From Peromyscus leucopus (Eukaryota > Chordata > Mammalia > Rodentia > Cricetidae): DNA of 64,000 nt. This document shows, in pieces, positions 11,645 to 23,293 of this stretch. A model generated the notes under the pieces. It saw only the letters and a list, made by a program, of their open reading frames with translations, was not told the origin of the DNA and made no database searches. How positions within the stretch are numbered: position 1 is the stretch's first letter; each line of letters begins with the position of its first letter. The DNA is taken from the NCBI RefSeq assembly GCF_004664715.2, contig NC_051068.1, forward strand, positions 11,648,298-11,712,297. The letters are read 5' to 3'. The position numbers were made by a program, and so were the translations under genes.

Positions 11645-13050
11645 GGAGGAAAATTATCTACATTTCTCTTAGACTTAAATGCCCTGGTCTAACAGAATCT
11701 TGAGACATCTTTTCTGGTTGAGCATATACACACATTCTCTTTCATTTGGAACCGTCTTGTGTTTGGTTAATAACCTCACTGTTTGCTGCTGTTAAAAGAA
11801 CTGAAGTACCATTAACACATATTAAAGTACCATTGATTCCATTAGTGCTGACAAGCACTAAATCCCAATTTCTTTTAAATAAGCGTTAAAACAAATGCAG
11901 ATGCCCTTTATTAACAAGCAACATGCTGAGCAACCCTTATTACAATTGCTTAATATATGAGAAATGTCTTAAAGACTAAGTTAGAATCTCACGAAGCCAA
12001 GATGCCAAAAGTTGGGCACAATGAAGGACAATGAATGGAATAAATACGAATTTCCTTCACACTCAAGAGCCTATGAAGATGACATTTAAATCACTTATAT
12101 TAGAATAATAATCACTGATCTGCTTATGCTTCTAGAATAAAACTGTATCAGAAATAGAAGTTATACAGTTACAGAACCACAATGAACAGTGAACTTAGAT
12201 CTGGGAGTGTGAACAAACGACAGGTCTCAGACGGACTTCCACTGTGTGGCTTCTGCCATTGGTTCCTAGAATTAGGTACCTTCAGACACTTGGGACATTC
12301 ACCTAAAGATCAGTTGCAAAGAGAAGTCAGTTGGGTGCTTTGGTGTCTGGCCTTCTTAAAATGTGTCCATTCTAGGGACCTTTTCAAGAACAAGAGAACT
12401 TAGAAGATTTCAAGAAAACTCTAGAGCAAAAACTGTGGGGAAAACAAATATGTTTCATTGTGTTTATATTAATTTCCTCCCTGAGAACTATTTTAATTCT
12501 TCTTTCCTTCTTCTCATTTCTTCTTTGCCTATTTCAATGTGAATTTTTTCACTTGTACATATTCCTTGTAATGTATTTTAATAATATTTAAAATTAAAAT
12601 GAAGACACCAAAGACAATCATGAAAAATATTACCTTGTTTGCTACTTATTTTGCAGAACCTGGAGTAGCATCTACTACACAGGAGACAATGAATACTTGT
12701 TGAATAAAAAAGATGGTAGATGACAGATAGTAGGAAGCAAGTAGGTGGGCAAGTCGATTGACAAAGAATTGTAAACAGTATGGGAAAGAAAGAAAGGAGA
12801 CACAGAGGGGGAGAGGGATGGAGGGAAGGGGGAGGGGATACATAATACTACTGAGTGACCTGCTAGAAGCCATGAATGCTGTTATGATCTGTAAACCTTC
12901 CCCAACAGGATGATGTGTTTTCACGCTTGGTCCCTGGGTGGTGACTCATTTTATAGATTTTAGAAGATTGTGGAACCTTTAGAAGGTAGAGTCTATCCAG
13001 ATGAGTGAGTCACTGTGAAGTGGTCCTTGAGAATTATAGCTCAGGACCTT
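11645..13050. other. Unassigned sequence
   Basis: No recognised gene or element. A G/A-rich patch is at 12782-12840. Confidence 0.45.
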
Positions 13051-13054
13051 CCTT

Positions 13055-13250
13055 TAATCCTGACCTCTCTCTTGCTGGATCAGCAAGATGAAGGTGTCCC
13101 AGACACATACCACTACTGTTGTGAACACTATCAGCCTTCCACACTATGATGGATTGTATCATCATAAACTGTGAGCAAAATCAGTCTTTCCTCCCTTAAG
13201 TTGCTTCTGTCAGCTGTTTAGTTCTAACGACAGGAAAGGTACCATATAGA
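13055..13250 (+). mobile_element. Decayed rodent dispersed repeat
   Basis: The part at about 13150-13225 (GTGAGCAAAATCAGTC, TTCCTCCCTTAAGTTGCTTCTGTCAG) resembles the 3' portion of the repeats at 14880-15295 and 30360-30660. I cannot name the family and the copy is strongly diverged. Confidence 0.35.
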
Positions 13251-13550
13251 TAATTACAGAAGCAGACGCTGAATTGCTGCAAAAAACAACAGCAGGGATG
13301 ATAATATTTCTGTGCCTGTTCCTCTCAGCTCTGATAGCCATATCACAGAACTATCTGGACATCCAAAATAAGTGTGAATATTGAGTAGGATACATCTCAA
13401 AAGAGGCCTGAGCTGAGGGGATATGTCATAATACAAATCAAACAGCCGTGTTCCCTGAAAATGTACGAAGACATCTGGTGTGTGATTCTTTGCCTTGTTT
13501 TCTAGAGCTGCGGCTTCCAGAACTCCTGGGATAGGAATTGTTAGTTAATT

Positions 13551-13900
13551 GGCTGCGTTGTGTTCTTACCCTGCAAGGAAATGTCATGAAACATGACAGA
13601 ATCCGCTAATAAGAGTTTTATTAGAGATAAAGGGACAGAGAGTGTGCAGGCCTGTGGGAGAGACACATGTGTGGAGAAGAAGAAGGAACCAAGAACATGG
13701 CGCTTGTTTTTAAAGGCTGGGCGTGCCCAGGTCACATCACTACTCCATACATGTGCGTAGATCACATGGCCACGTTGCGCGCTTACATAACCATGAAACG
13801 TCACGCCTTGACCCGGAAATGGCTATCTTGACCTGGAACTGGCTAGGCGGAAGCGTCTGCCAGGCATATGCAAACACGCCTGACTGTGGGGGCGTGTGAA
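13551..13900 (-). mobile_element. LTR-like block, probably a decayed ERV LTR
   Basis: Read on the minus strand it has promoter and polyadenylation features in LTR order: a TATA-like TTTAAAAAC near 13710, then AATAAAACTC near 13615, then an end rich in TG/CA words. It is relatively CpG-rich, and a perfect short palindrome TGTCATG-AAA-CATGACA lies at 13582-13598. No partner LTR or duplication was found, so the boundaries are approximate. Confidence 0.4.
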
Positions 13901-13995
13901 CCCTTCAGGAATACCAGGGTAAAGAACTATGGATTGTCTAGAGTCTGGGAAAGATACTCATCTCATGTGGAATATCTGAAGGAAAAAAAATTTAT

Positions 13996-14185
13996 ATACA
14001 CTATGCTCTTATGTCTGTTAACTTTATTCCTCTATGACAAAATTCTATCAATACAGCTACAGCTCCGTCAGGCATTCAGGGCAGGAATAAATCTAGATAC
14101 ACCAAGCTCTTTATCTGTCTACTTTATTTCTCTGAGATGAAATCCTGTCTACACAGCTTCAGTTCCATCCTGACACTCAGTTCCT
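13996..14185 (+). repeat. Imperfect direct duplication, period about 101 bp
   Basis: Two adjacent units start with ATACAC at 13996 and 14097. Both continue through GCTCTT, CTGT..ACTTTATT, CTCT.., AAAT/ATCCT.TC, ACAGCT.CAG.TCC. Divergence is about one quarter by eye. It lies beside the LTR-like block and may belong to the same decayed ERV. Confidence 0.55.
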
Positions 14186-14879
14186 CTTTGTCCCCTCATT
14201 TACTGTCCTCTCACAGTCCTGCTAACAACTAAGCTCTTATGCTTCCAGCCTCATCTTTGTCCTCTATTTCTTCACCCTCCATCTCTACTTGCTCTCTACT
14301 CCTGGCTCCAATGAACTCTACAAAAGTTCTGCCTTACTGTCTACAAAACCTCTGTGTTCTTCCCTTCTCCCTGGTCATGCATGACATTCTGTCTGCTTCT
14401 ACAGAAAAGGTCTGTCTCTTCTTCCCCTCTTGCCACTTGGTTCTCTGCCTCCTCAGGAATGTTGCTCCACCCTCTCTCCCACCTTGATATGAAAAACTTC
14501 TTTTGTTCTCAGTCAATTGCTCTGCAGAGCCACTAGGCCTCAAGGCAAGGGGATGGTCTGAACTTCATTTGCACAAGAAACAAAGCTATGCATCTACCAC
14601 CTGCTTGGCTTTGCCTATGTGACCTTATCCAAGTACAGGCCTGAGCAGGAAGCTCACACACACATTCTATGGGAATTGTGAACACAAGAAATTCATAACA
14701 AGGCACAGGTGAATATTAAGCTGGGTAACACCAAATAGTCCTGCTAGATGGCTTCCCACTTTACTGGCCCTTGGCCTGGTGAAGGTATAGCTTTAATACA
14801 CAGCTGGAATCTTAATAACATATTCTTGTGGCTTGCCACAAAGAACAAGGACCTAACAGAAGATGCAACTGTAGTCATA

Positions 14880-15295
14880 TGCTAGTTGGCTTTTCACATC
14901 AGCTTACCACAGCCTAGAATCAATTGGGAAGAGAGATTCAATGGAGGAAATATTAAGATCAGGCCAACTTATGGGCATGTCTCAAGGGGATTGTCTTGAT
15001 TGTTAATTGGTGTAGGAAGACCATCGTGGGTGGCACCATTTCATGGGGTTGGTCCTGAATTACACAGGACAGGAGAATGCTGGATGAGAGCAAGAATGCA
15101 CAAGTAGCCATCAGAGGCACATCCATTTCTCTTGGACTTGACTGTGGATATAATTTGGCCAGCTGTGTCAAGCTCCTGCTGCTGTGACTTCCCTGCAGTT
15201 ATGGGCTGTAACCTGGAAGTGTAAGCTGAGGAAATCCCTTCCTCCTTAAAGTTGAAGTTGCTCTTGGTCAAGTGTTTTAGGGCAGCAACCGAACT
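14880..15295 (+). mobile_element. Rodent dispersed repeat, family unassigned
   Basis: The sequence contains GATTGTCTTGATTGTTAATT (14990-15009), a GTGGGTGGCACCATTTC block (15027-15043), a CTGCTGCTGTGACTTCC block and TTCCTCCTTAAAG...GGTCA..GTGTTTT...CAGCAACC at the end. The same order of words occurs at 30360-30660, so it is an interspersed repeat. I believe it is a non-autonomous rodent element but cannot fix the class. Confidence 0.55.
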
Positions 15296-15299
15296 GAAA

Positions 15300-16108
15300 A
15301 TGGGGTAAACAGCAAGTGGGTTTCAGAGATATACCTGCTGAACTGCAACTTACAATTGATAGAGAAGCTGGAATCTATGTGGAATCTCAAGCATGAGCTG
15401 GCAGATATCCTGAGAGGGGAGGGGATAAGTAAGCAGAGGAGTCATGCCTGACAGTCATTGGCACATTTACCAACCAGAATAGCCTTAGAATACTGGAATA
15501 CATAGTAATGTCTGTGATACCCCCAGAAGACTCTAATGGATGGCTTGCTCACATGTCACTAGTGTGTTCAATCTGAAGTGTGGCAGTAGGTTTCCACCCA
15601 TCTCCAGGGGGCTGGAGTATGCATATTCCTCCCTCAGTTACTTCACTATACTGCAGGGAACTCATATCTTGCTGACTCAGATGAATGCTGTGCATATAAA
15701 AGAGTGAGAGAGTAAAGCATGAGGTTTAACATCTAGGCAACAGTACCACATCTTGCAATCAACTCTTTCGGGAGACTTGGGTGGCATCTTACTGAAAGTT
15801 CTTTAGCAAATCCATCTCCGGACACTCACTGTGAGCCCATCATGGTTGTCAGAATTTGTCTGCCTTCTTGAAGAACTTTTAAAAACCCTGTGAGCATGTT
15901 CTCTTTAGGAAAAATGGTGGCTCATTATATTTGCTTTTTACATGTGGGGTTATTCTGAAACATGTTATTGTTGGACAAGAGGCTTGGAAGCTGAAGGGTA
16001 TTACTGAATTTTTAGAATATCTTTTTCATCTATCAAGATCTTATCCATGTGAGATCCTCACTTATATAGCCCCCTAAATTCTAATTTTTTCTCTGGGGGC
16101 ATGAAAAT
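15300..16108. other. Unassigned sequence upstream of the L1
   Basis: Nothing recognisable is present. It ends at the left target-site duplication of the L1 insertion. Confidence 0.45.
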
Positions 16109-16121
16109 CTTCATTTTAAGT
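16109..16121 (+). repeat. Left L1 target-site duplication
   Basis: CTTCATTTTAAGT is repeated exactly at 19766-19778, after the poly(A) region of the L1. Confidence 0.92.
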
Positions 16122-16690
16122 ACTATATTGGCTGGATATGGGGAAGTACACAGTCTTGTCTTTTCCCTGATTTTAGTGGAACTGCTGCTTTAAGTTTGTC
16201 TCCATTTAGTTTGATGGTGACTACTGGCTTGCTATAAACTGCCTTTATTATGTTCAGGCATGTCCTTTCTATCCCTGATCTCTCTAAGACTTTTATTATG
16301 GAGGGATGTTGGATTTTGTCAAGGGCTTTTTCAGCATCTAATGAGATGATCATGTGGGGTTTTCTTCTTTTAGTTTCTTTATATGGTGGATTACATTGAC
16401 AGTTTTTCATATGTTGAACCATCTCTGCATCTCTGCATCTGGGATGAAGCTCACTTGATCATGGTGGATGATCTTTTTAATGGGTTCTTGGATTCAGTTT
16501 GTGAGTATTTTGTTGAGTTTTTTGCATCAATGTACATGAGGGACATTGGTCTGTGATTCTCTTTCTTTGTTGAGTCTTTGTGTGTTTTTAGTATCTGGGT
16601 GACTATGGCCTCATAAAATGAATTTGGCAATGATCCTTCTGTTTCTGTTTTGTGGAATAATTTGAGGAGTATTAAATCATTTGAGACTGT
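16122..16690 (-). pseudogene. L1 ORF2 reverse-transcriptase fragment (inverted)
   Basis: The minus-strand translation matches the L1 ORF2 fingers/palm region. It includes [13 protein letters not shown] (about 16660-16620), then in another frame [18 protein letters not shown] (about 16360-16305), IIKVLERSGIERTCLNIIKA and LKSGKRQD in place of the usual LKSGTRQG. At least one frameshift separates the two parts, and the catalytic FADD box is not included because it lies on the other side of the inversion. It is a relic with no promoter or start. Confidence 0.9.
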
Positions 16691-16693
16691 AGT

Positions 16694-18482
16694 TAGATTA
16701 ATAAAACAACTAAAGGAGACCAAGAAGACACAAATCAGAAGGAAGAAATCAAAGTATCTCAATTTGCAGATGATATAATAGTATTCATAAGTAATTCCAA
16801 AAATTCTACCAGGAAACTCCAACAGCTAATAAACACCGTCAGCAAAGTAGCTGGATACAAAATTAACTCAAAAAAATCAGTAGCCACCCTGTACAGATTA
16901 TAAATGGCTGAGAAAGAAATCAGGGAAACAACACCCTTTACAATAGCCACAAATAATATAAAATTTCTGGTATAACTCTAACCAAACAAGTGAAAGACTT
17001 ATATGACAAAAACTTCAAGTCTTTGAAGGAAAAAACTGGAGAAGATATCAGAAGATAAAAAGATCTCCCATGCTCATGGATCGGTAGAATCAATATAGTA
17101 AAAATGGCCTTCCTACCAAAAGCAATCTACAGATTCAACACAATTCTCATCAAGTTTCCAACACAATTTTTTACAGACTTTGAAAGAACAATACTTAATT
17201 TCATCTAAAAAAAAAAAAAAAAAAGGATAGCTAAAACAATCCTGAATAATAAAAGAACTTCCAGAGACAGGCATCACCATCCCTGACTTCAAGCAGTACT
17301 ACAGAGCAATAGTAATAAAAACCAAATGTTATTGGCATTAAAATAGACAAGTTGATCAATGGAATTGAATTGAAGATGCAGAAGTAAATCCACACACCTA
17401 TGGACACTTAATTTTTGACAAAGGAGCCAAAAGGATATATTGTAACAAAGAAAAACATCTTCAACAAGTGGTGCTGGAATAACTGGATGTCTACATCTAG
17501 AAGATTGCAAATAAATCCATGTCTATCACCCTGAACAAATCTCAAGTCCAAATGGATCAAAGACCTCAACATAAATCCAGATACACTGAACCTGACAGAA
17601 GAGAAAGTAGGAAATAGCTTTGAATGCATTGTCACAGGAGACAATTTCATGAACAGAACAGCAATAGCACAGGCACTAAGATCAATAATTAATAAAGGGG
17701 ATCACATGAAACTAAAAACCTTCTGTAAGGCAAAAGTCACCATCAACGAACAAAACAGAAGCCTACAAAATGGGAAAAGATTTTCAACAACACCATATCT
17801 GACAGAGGACTTATATCCAAAATATATAAAGAATTCAAGAAACTAGACATCAACAAACCAAATAATCCAATTTAAAATGGATATAGATCTAAACAGAATT
17901 ATCAACAGAGGAATCTCAAATGGTCAAGAATCACTTAAGGAAATTTTCAACAACCTTAGCCATCAGGGAAATGCAAATCAAAATGACTGAGATTCCATTT
18001 TACATCTACCAGAATGGCTAAGATCAAAAACACAAGTGACAACTCATGCTGGAGAGGATGTGGAGCAAGAGAAACACTCATCCACTGCTGGTGAGTGAAA
18101 ACTTTTACAGCTACTGTGGAAATCAATATGACAGTTTCTCAGAAAACTGGTAGTCAATCTACTTCAAGATCTAGCCATACCACTTTGGCATGTGTATCCA
18201 AAGGGAGCTCAATCATACCACAAGGATACTTGCTTAATCATGTTCACAAGCTTTAATAGTAATAGCCAGAAATTGGAAACAACCTAGATGTCCCTCAACT
18301 GAAGAATGGATAAAGAAAAAGGGTACAATGAAGTATTGTTCAACTGTTAAAAACAGTGACATCATGAAACTTGCAGGCAAATGGATGGAACTAGAAAAAA
18401 ATTATCCTGACTGAGGTAACCCAGACCCAGAAAGATAAAATGGTATGTACTCACTTATAAGTGGATATTAGCTGTAAAATAA
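16694..18482 (+). pseudogene. L1 ORF2 C-terminal half, decayed
   Basis: This continues ORF2 after the inversion. FADDII (from TTTGCAGATGATATAATA, 16763-16780) keeps the reverse-transcriptase catalytic Asp pair. [32 protein letters not shown] and, much later, the Cys-rich C-terminal region (CWRGCGARET, about 18045-18080) follow. Several stops and frameshifts occur. An A run at 17208-17224 interrupts the coding sequence. Confidence 0.88.
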
Positions 18483-19765
18483 AGAAAAACCATACTATAA
18501 TCCACAAACCCAGTGAAGCTAAGTAACAAGGAAGGCTCGAGGGGGAGGGAGAACCACGGGACACATGAATCTCACTATGAAAGGGAAATAGAATAGACAT
18601 CACAGGTGGATGGGGGTGGAGTCTAGGTGGAGGGTGGTTATGGGGACAGAGCGAGAAGGTGGGGGAAAGATGAAGGCAGAGAGTAGTGGAAGAGACAAGT
18701 AGAATCAGGGACATCTCTGGGATGAGCTAGAAACAGTGCAATGGAAACTCCCAGGAATCTATGAGGGTGAGTAGGCTTAAGACTCCTAGCCATGGGGGAC
18801 ATGAAGCCTGAACTGGCCATCTCCTGTAACCAGGCAAGACTTCCAGTAGAGGGATTGGGACACCACCCCAGCCACAAAACCTACAATTTGTCCTGCCTAG
18901 GAGATGTGCTTTGATAAAGGTGTTGTAGAGATTGTGGGAATGGCCAACCAATGACTGGTCCAGCTTGAAACCCGTACCATGAGAGGGAGCTCACCTCTGA
19001 TACTACCTGGAGGGCCAGGACCCAGAAACGGGATAGCCCAGAGACCTGGGATAGAACCAAATGCGACTGGCGAAAAAAAGTCAATGAAATGATTCCTAAT
19101 GATATTCTACTATGTTCATATATTGATACCTAGCCCAATCATCATCAGAGAGGCTTTACCCAGCAACTGATGGAAACAGATGCAGAGACCCACACCCAAA
19201 CATTAGGTGGCGCTCAGGGATTCCTGAGGAAGATAAGGAGGAAGGATTGTAGGAGCCAGAGGGGTCAAGGATACCACAAGAAAACCCACAGAATCAACTA
19301 ACCTGGGCTCACAGAAGCTCACAGACACTGAACCGAAGCCTGCATGGGCTGACCTAGGCCTCTGCACATATGTTACAGTTGTGTAGCTTGTTCTTCTTGT
19401 GGGTCTCCTAACAGTGGGAGCAGGGGCTGTGTCCGACTCTGTTGCCTGCTTTTGGGTCTCTTTCCTCCTATTGGGTTGCCTCGTCCAGCTTTAATACAAG
19501 AGGAGATGCCTAGTTTCACTGAAACATGATGTGCTATGACTGGTTGATATCACTGTGCATCCTGCCCTTTCCTGAAGAGAAATGCAGGAGGAGTGGATGG
19601 GGGCAGTGAAAGAGCTGGGAGGAGAAGAAGGAGGAGAAACTGCAGTCTGGATGTAAAAAGGAAAAAAATAAATAAACAAAAAATAAAATTGAAAAAAAAA
19701 ATACACCCAATAAATTCATTAAAGAAACCTAAAAAAAATAAAATAAAAATAAAAAATAAAAAACC

Positions 19766-19778
19766 CTTCATTTTAAGT
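19766..19778 (+). repeat. Right L1 target-site duplication
   Basis: Exact copy of CTTCATTTTAAGT from 16109-16121. Confidence 0.92.
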
Positions 19779-20172
19779 TATTGTGGTATCAGAAAAAAAT
19801 AGAGACCATAAACTTTCAGAGGAGGGTAGGCAACAGTCTAAAGACACCCCTTTCCTACTTCCTTGATATTTTAATGGCCAATAGTCAACAACTCCTCTAT
19901 CATTTTGCTTTCAAACTAGGTGGAGGACTCAGAGATATACAGGGTTTGTCTACACAGGCAATTTCCAGGTCCAAGATGTTTTTGTGACACTTCTTTATTT
20001 TTATTTTATTTTATTTTTTTACTTCTGTATCTCTGCATGTGTTATCCATCCCTCTGAAGGGACAGGGAAAGGACCCAAATGAGTTCATGGGACCTCTCTT
20101 TTATTTGTTTGTTGTGAATAAGAAAATCTAAAAACAAACATCTCAAAAAAGAAGCAATCTTGAAGTTACGTT
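19779..20172. other. Unassigned sequence with T-rich tract
   Basis: It contains (TTTTA)n-like sequence at 19996-20021. No gene or element was recognised. Confidence 0.5.
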
Positions 20173-20182
20173 TCAGAGGCAT

Positions 20183-20750
20183 GCTCTTTCATGGGGAAAA
20201 CTATTTTTCCTGCTTTCAGCATTCCTTAGTTGTCTGTAGTTTTGTGTGTAGGGTTGAGGTCTCATGGACTTTTCCTGTCTAATCTGGTGTGCCCATTGGT
20301 GTCATCCTTGTTCAGCTCGTGCTTGGGCTGTCATGTTGGTGCAACTTCATAGGTGAAGCTGCTGACATTCCTAGGAGATACAATCTCACAGCAAACTCTC
20401 TGATCCTCTGGGTCTTACATTCTCTCTGCCCCTCTTCTGAAATGATTCCTGAGCACACCAAATGATAAGCCAATAAGAAATGGTCAGGCCTGAAAACATA
20501 CATACAAGTGATCTTATACAGACTGAGCAGGCTGTCTTTATATATTTAGGAATATGTATGTACATATGTATACATAAATGTATGTACATACATATACATA
20601 AATGTAGGTAACAGTAATTCATGAAAATCAAGGCCGTGAATTTGAAAAAGAGCAAGAGGTATATGGGAGGGTCTAGAAGGAGGAAAGGAAATGGGTAAAT
20701 AAAGTAATTCTATTATAATCTCAAAAAATAAAAGAAATAATTTTAAAATG
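20183..20750 (+). mobile_element. Short 5'-inverted L1 3' end with 10-bp TSD
   Basis: 20183-about 20435 is antisense L1 3' UTR (GCTTTCAGCATTCCTTAG and so on). From about 20440 the orientation flips to sense and runs to an A-rich tail (20722-20745) through a TATG/TACA-rich part and the L1 terminal words GAATTTGAAAAAGAGC...TATATGGGAGGGTC. Both halves meet at the same L1 word (GAGCACACC), as expected from twin priming. Flanks are TCAGAGGCAT (20173-20182) and TCAGAGACAT (20751-20760), one mismatch in ten. Confidence 0.82.
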
Positions 20751-20760
20751 TCAGAGACAT

Positions 20761-22100
20761 TAATTAAAATTCTCATTTGACTTATAATAAATTTTCTTTT
20801 GCCTTGAATCTCACTCCAAAGAGCCTGAATAGCTTAACATCATGGTAGTCTCACAGATAATTCCAGCCTGTTAGCACCGCCATGGCATCTCAAATCATCT
20901 TAGTTTGTCTGAGGTTTAAAGCTTCTTTTTCTCAGGCCTTCTACCTGAACATTCTAAGGTAAAATGTCTTATTTAACAGAATGAACACCTTGAAACATGT
21001 AACATACAATTTACACTTTTACTTTGGCATTCCATGAGTATCATTACTACATTTATCACTCCAGATTCCTGTTACGTACTTGAAAGAATCAAACTATCAC
21101 ACTGGATTAGAAATAGAGCATCCCTGTTTTGCAAAGTTCATTTGATTTCCAATAAAATAAAAGGAATTTCAACTTTATGCTATGTTCTTGCAAATGCAGG
21201 TAGTATTGTACATGTGTTGAGGAAAAATGGTGCTGGTGCAAGAGAGATGGAAGAGAAGCAAGCATGATATGAGTCTCCCCTTCACGGCTTCTCCAAGGAT
21301 GAGGCCTCTTTCCATTCCTCACACATTTCACTTGCAGACGCAGCATTCCACATACTGGAAGTCAGAAGAGAAGTTCATTTGACAATGAACCAAAGTTTCC
21401 TATCGAGCTTTAACTGCAAAGCTAACAACTACAGCAGCACTCTACAGTGACCAAAACAAAATTATTCTGAGCCCAAACCAAATACTGATCATGCTTCAAA
21501 AAGCAGGTGATACATGTATGTGGTCAGACTACTCTAAATAAATTTTGTGCACAAAACATGTATACTAAATGGTCAATAATCTCAGATTCGATGCTAATGT
21601 AGACAGCTTTGTGCTAACGAAGCCTCTTGATTCTTACGTCAGACACTTCTCTGCATGCAGAGAGGTATAGCCAAGTATGTAATGTTGAGAAAACAGGGCC
21701 AGTGTAACTCAGAGAAAAAAAGATTACAAAGACATCAGGATTGGCTTATTGGCAGCCTACTTGGCACATTTTCTTCTGCTCCTCCTTGAACAAGTAGGCA
21801 GTTGCCTTTGTCTTGTTGAATGGAGTCTGAACTAAACATTCAGATTCTGCACTTTATAATCTACCTTTTTTCCACCAGCTCTATAAAATTAGAAGAACTT
21901 TGCCTTCCCTGCCCCTTAGCTTTTCCCTCTACATAGTAACAGATTGGCATGGACGAACCTTAAGGTTCTTTCTAGCTCTAAAATGTGATGCACTGTCCTA
22001 AATAAGAATGCTCTCTCCAGCACACTTCAGCTGGAGGGTTCTATGCATATTACTGGAAGAAAAAAGTATTCGTCAATCTCACCTAGCTGTGAAATTAACT
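20761..22100. other. Unassigned sequence
   Basis: No gene, RNA or repeat could be recognised. Confidence 0.45.
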
Positions 22101-22104
22101 GACA

Positions 22105-22235
22105 TCAAATTCTGGTGAGAATGTGGGCACAAGGGGCCTTGATTCACTGATGATGAGACTGCAAAGTAGTGATTCTGTTATGGAAATGACTGTGGAGAAT
22201 CTCAAAAGGCCAAAAGTAGGACCAGCTTATAAAGC
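22105..22235 (+). mobile_element. Ancient L1 ORF2 C-terminal remnant
   Basis: GGTGAGAATGTGGGCACAAG (22112-22131), a GGGACTGCAAA-like word (GAGACTGCAAAGTAG) and GTGGAGAATCTCAAAAGG follow the order of the conserved L1 ORF2 C-terminal segment (GEDVG...GGTAN...G.FSK). Strongly diverged. Confidence 0.45.
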
Positions 22236-22990
22236 CAATGAGCCAGAGTCTGCACAGATGAAAATGGAAATCAAATATGGCAACCTTATTCCTATTGAAT
22301 ATTGAATAAAGCTCTGAATCAAAGCTCATCTGGAGCCAAAACAACCTGTGAAATGTTCTACCATAGGAACCAATGGTTTCTTCTCCAATCTATGTCTGCA
22401 CATGCATTTTTAGTAAATGGAAGTATAGAAAATCCTAATTCTTAGGACCTGTACATACCCTCCTGAATTTAAAAGCCTTAGACACCTAAGACATTTTCTC
22501 TCTTTCAAGGGATAGACTGATATCCTTTGATACTTGACCAAGTATCTCCTCTATTTGTCTGTGACTGCAGTAAAAGGTGTCAGTAAAGAAGAAGGAAGGT
22601 GTGCCTCTACTGTCTGTTTTATCAATTAAAATGAAGACATTTGAATACATATTGAAATCTAAAGAAAATGAAAGTCATGATGCAGATGTCTGCTTGGTAG
22701 ATTTTTGAAGGTCATTGAGATCAGTTAAATAGATACCAACCTAAAGGCATCTGCCACAAACTGAGTATCTTTGAAATCCGATGCAGGTGTTGAAATAAAT
22801 ATACATTTGTCACTTTGCATCTCTTTTCTGACACAATTCTCTATTATCTCTTCTATCATAATTTAGCAAAATTTTTTCTCAGGAGATACAGAGGCATTCC
22901 CTACCCAATGGAATATTGGTCTCTAAAATGATTTGTGTTCAGTTACTTTATGGAGTCAAATAGGCCTTGGAACCAGTGGAGGTCCTCTCC
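22236..22990. other. Unassigned sequence
   Basis: Nothing recognisable is present. Confidence 0.45.
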
Positions 22991-23007
22991 TCCTTCTGGC
23001 TCTCCAG

Positions 23008-23130
23008 TATGGTCAATGCCTATAACTCTAGCTCCTTGTAAGGTTGAAGCTGGAGGATGGCAAGATGGAAACATGCTTGAGCAACTTAACAAGACCCTGT
23101 CTCAAAATAAAACATTAAAAGTAAATAAAT
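23008..23130 (+). mobile_element. Diverged B1-type SINE
   Basis: TGGTCAATGCCTATAACTCTAGC, then GAAGCTGGAGGATGGCAAG, GAGCAACTTAACAAGACCCTGTCTC and an A-rich tail follow the order of a 7SL-derived monomer. It abuts the 5' end of the next L1. Confidence 0.5.
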
Positions 23131-23293
23131 AGTCCTGGGCTCCTGGCTAAACAACCCTGTTCTCTAGGCCCTAGCCTTCAGGGCCTAGGCCTTGCACCCA
23201 CCCACCAAACCCCCAGAGACCCAGCAGCAGCTTCCCCATGGCACCACTGATCACCGGAGCCACAGGCCCCGCCTGCACCAATTGGAGGATGAG

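Larger units (their letters stand above)
16122..19765 (+). mobile_element. 5'-inverted, 5'-truncated L1 with 13-bp TSD
   Basis: One L1 insertion. About 16122-16690 is ORF2 reverse-transcriptase sequence in reverse orientation. From about 16694 the plus strand resumes at almost the adjoining L1 position, runs through the ORF2 C-terminal half to about 18480, then the complete 3' UTR (18480-19660) and a long A-rich tail (19660-19763). An exact 13-bp duplication brackets the whole. This is the structure explained by twin priming during target-primed reverse transcription. The inverted part stops at the L1 words matching NIVL and the forward part begins at the words matching ARAI, so only about 10-15 bp of L1 are lost at the breakpoint. 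The element cannot encode a working protein. Confidence 0.93.
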
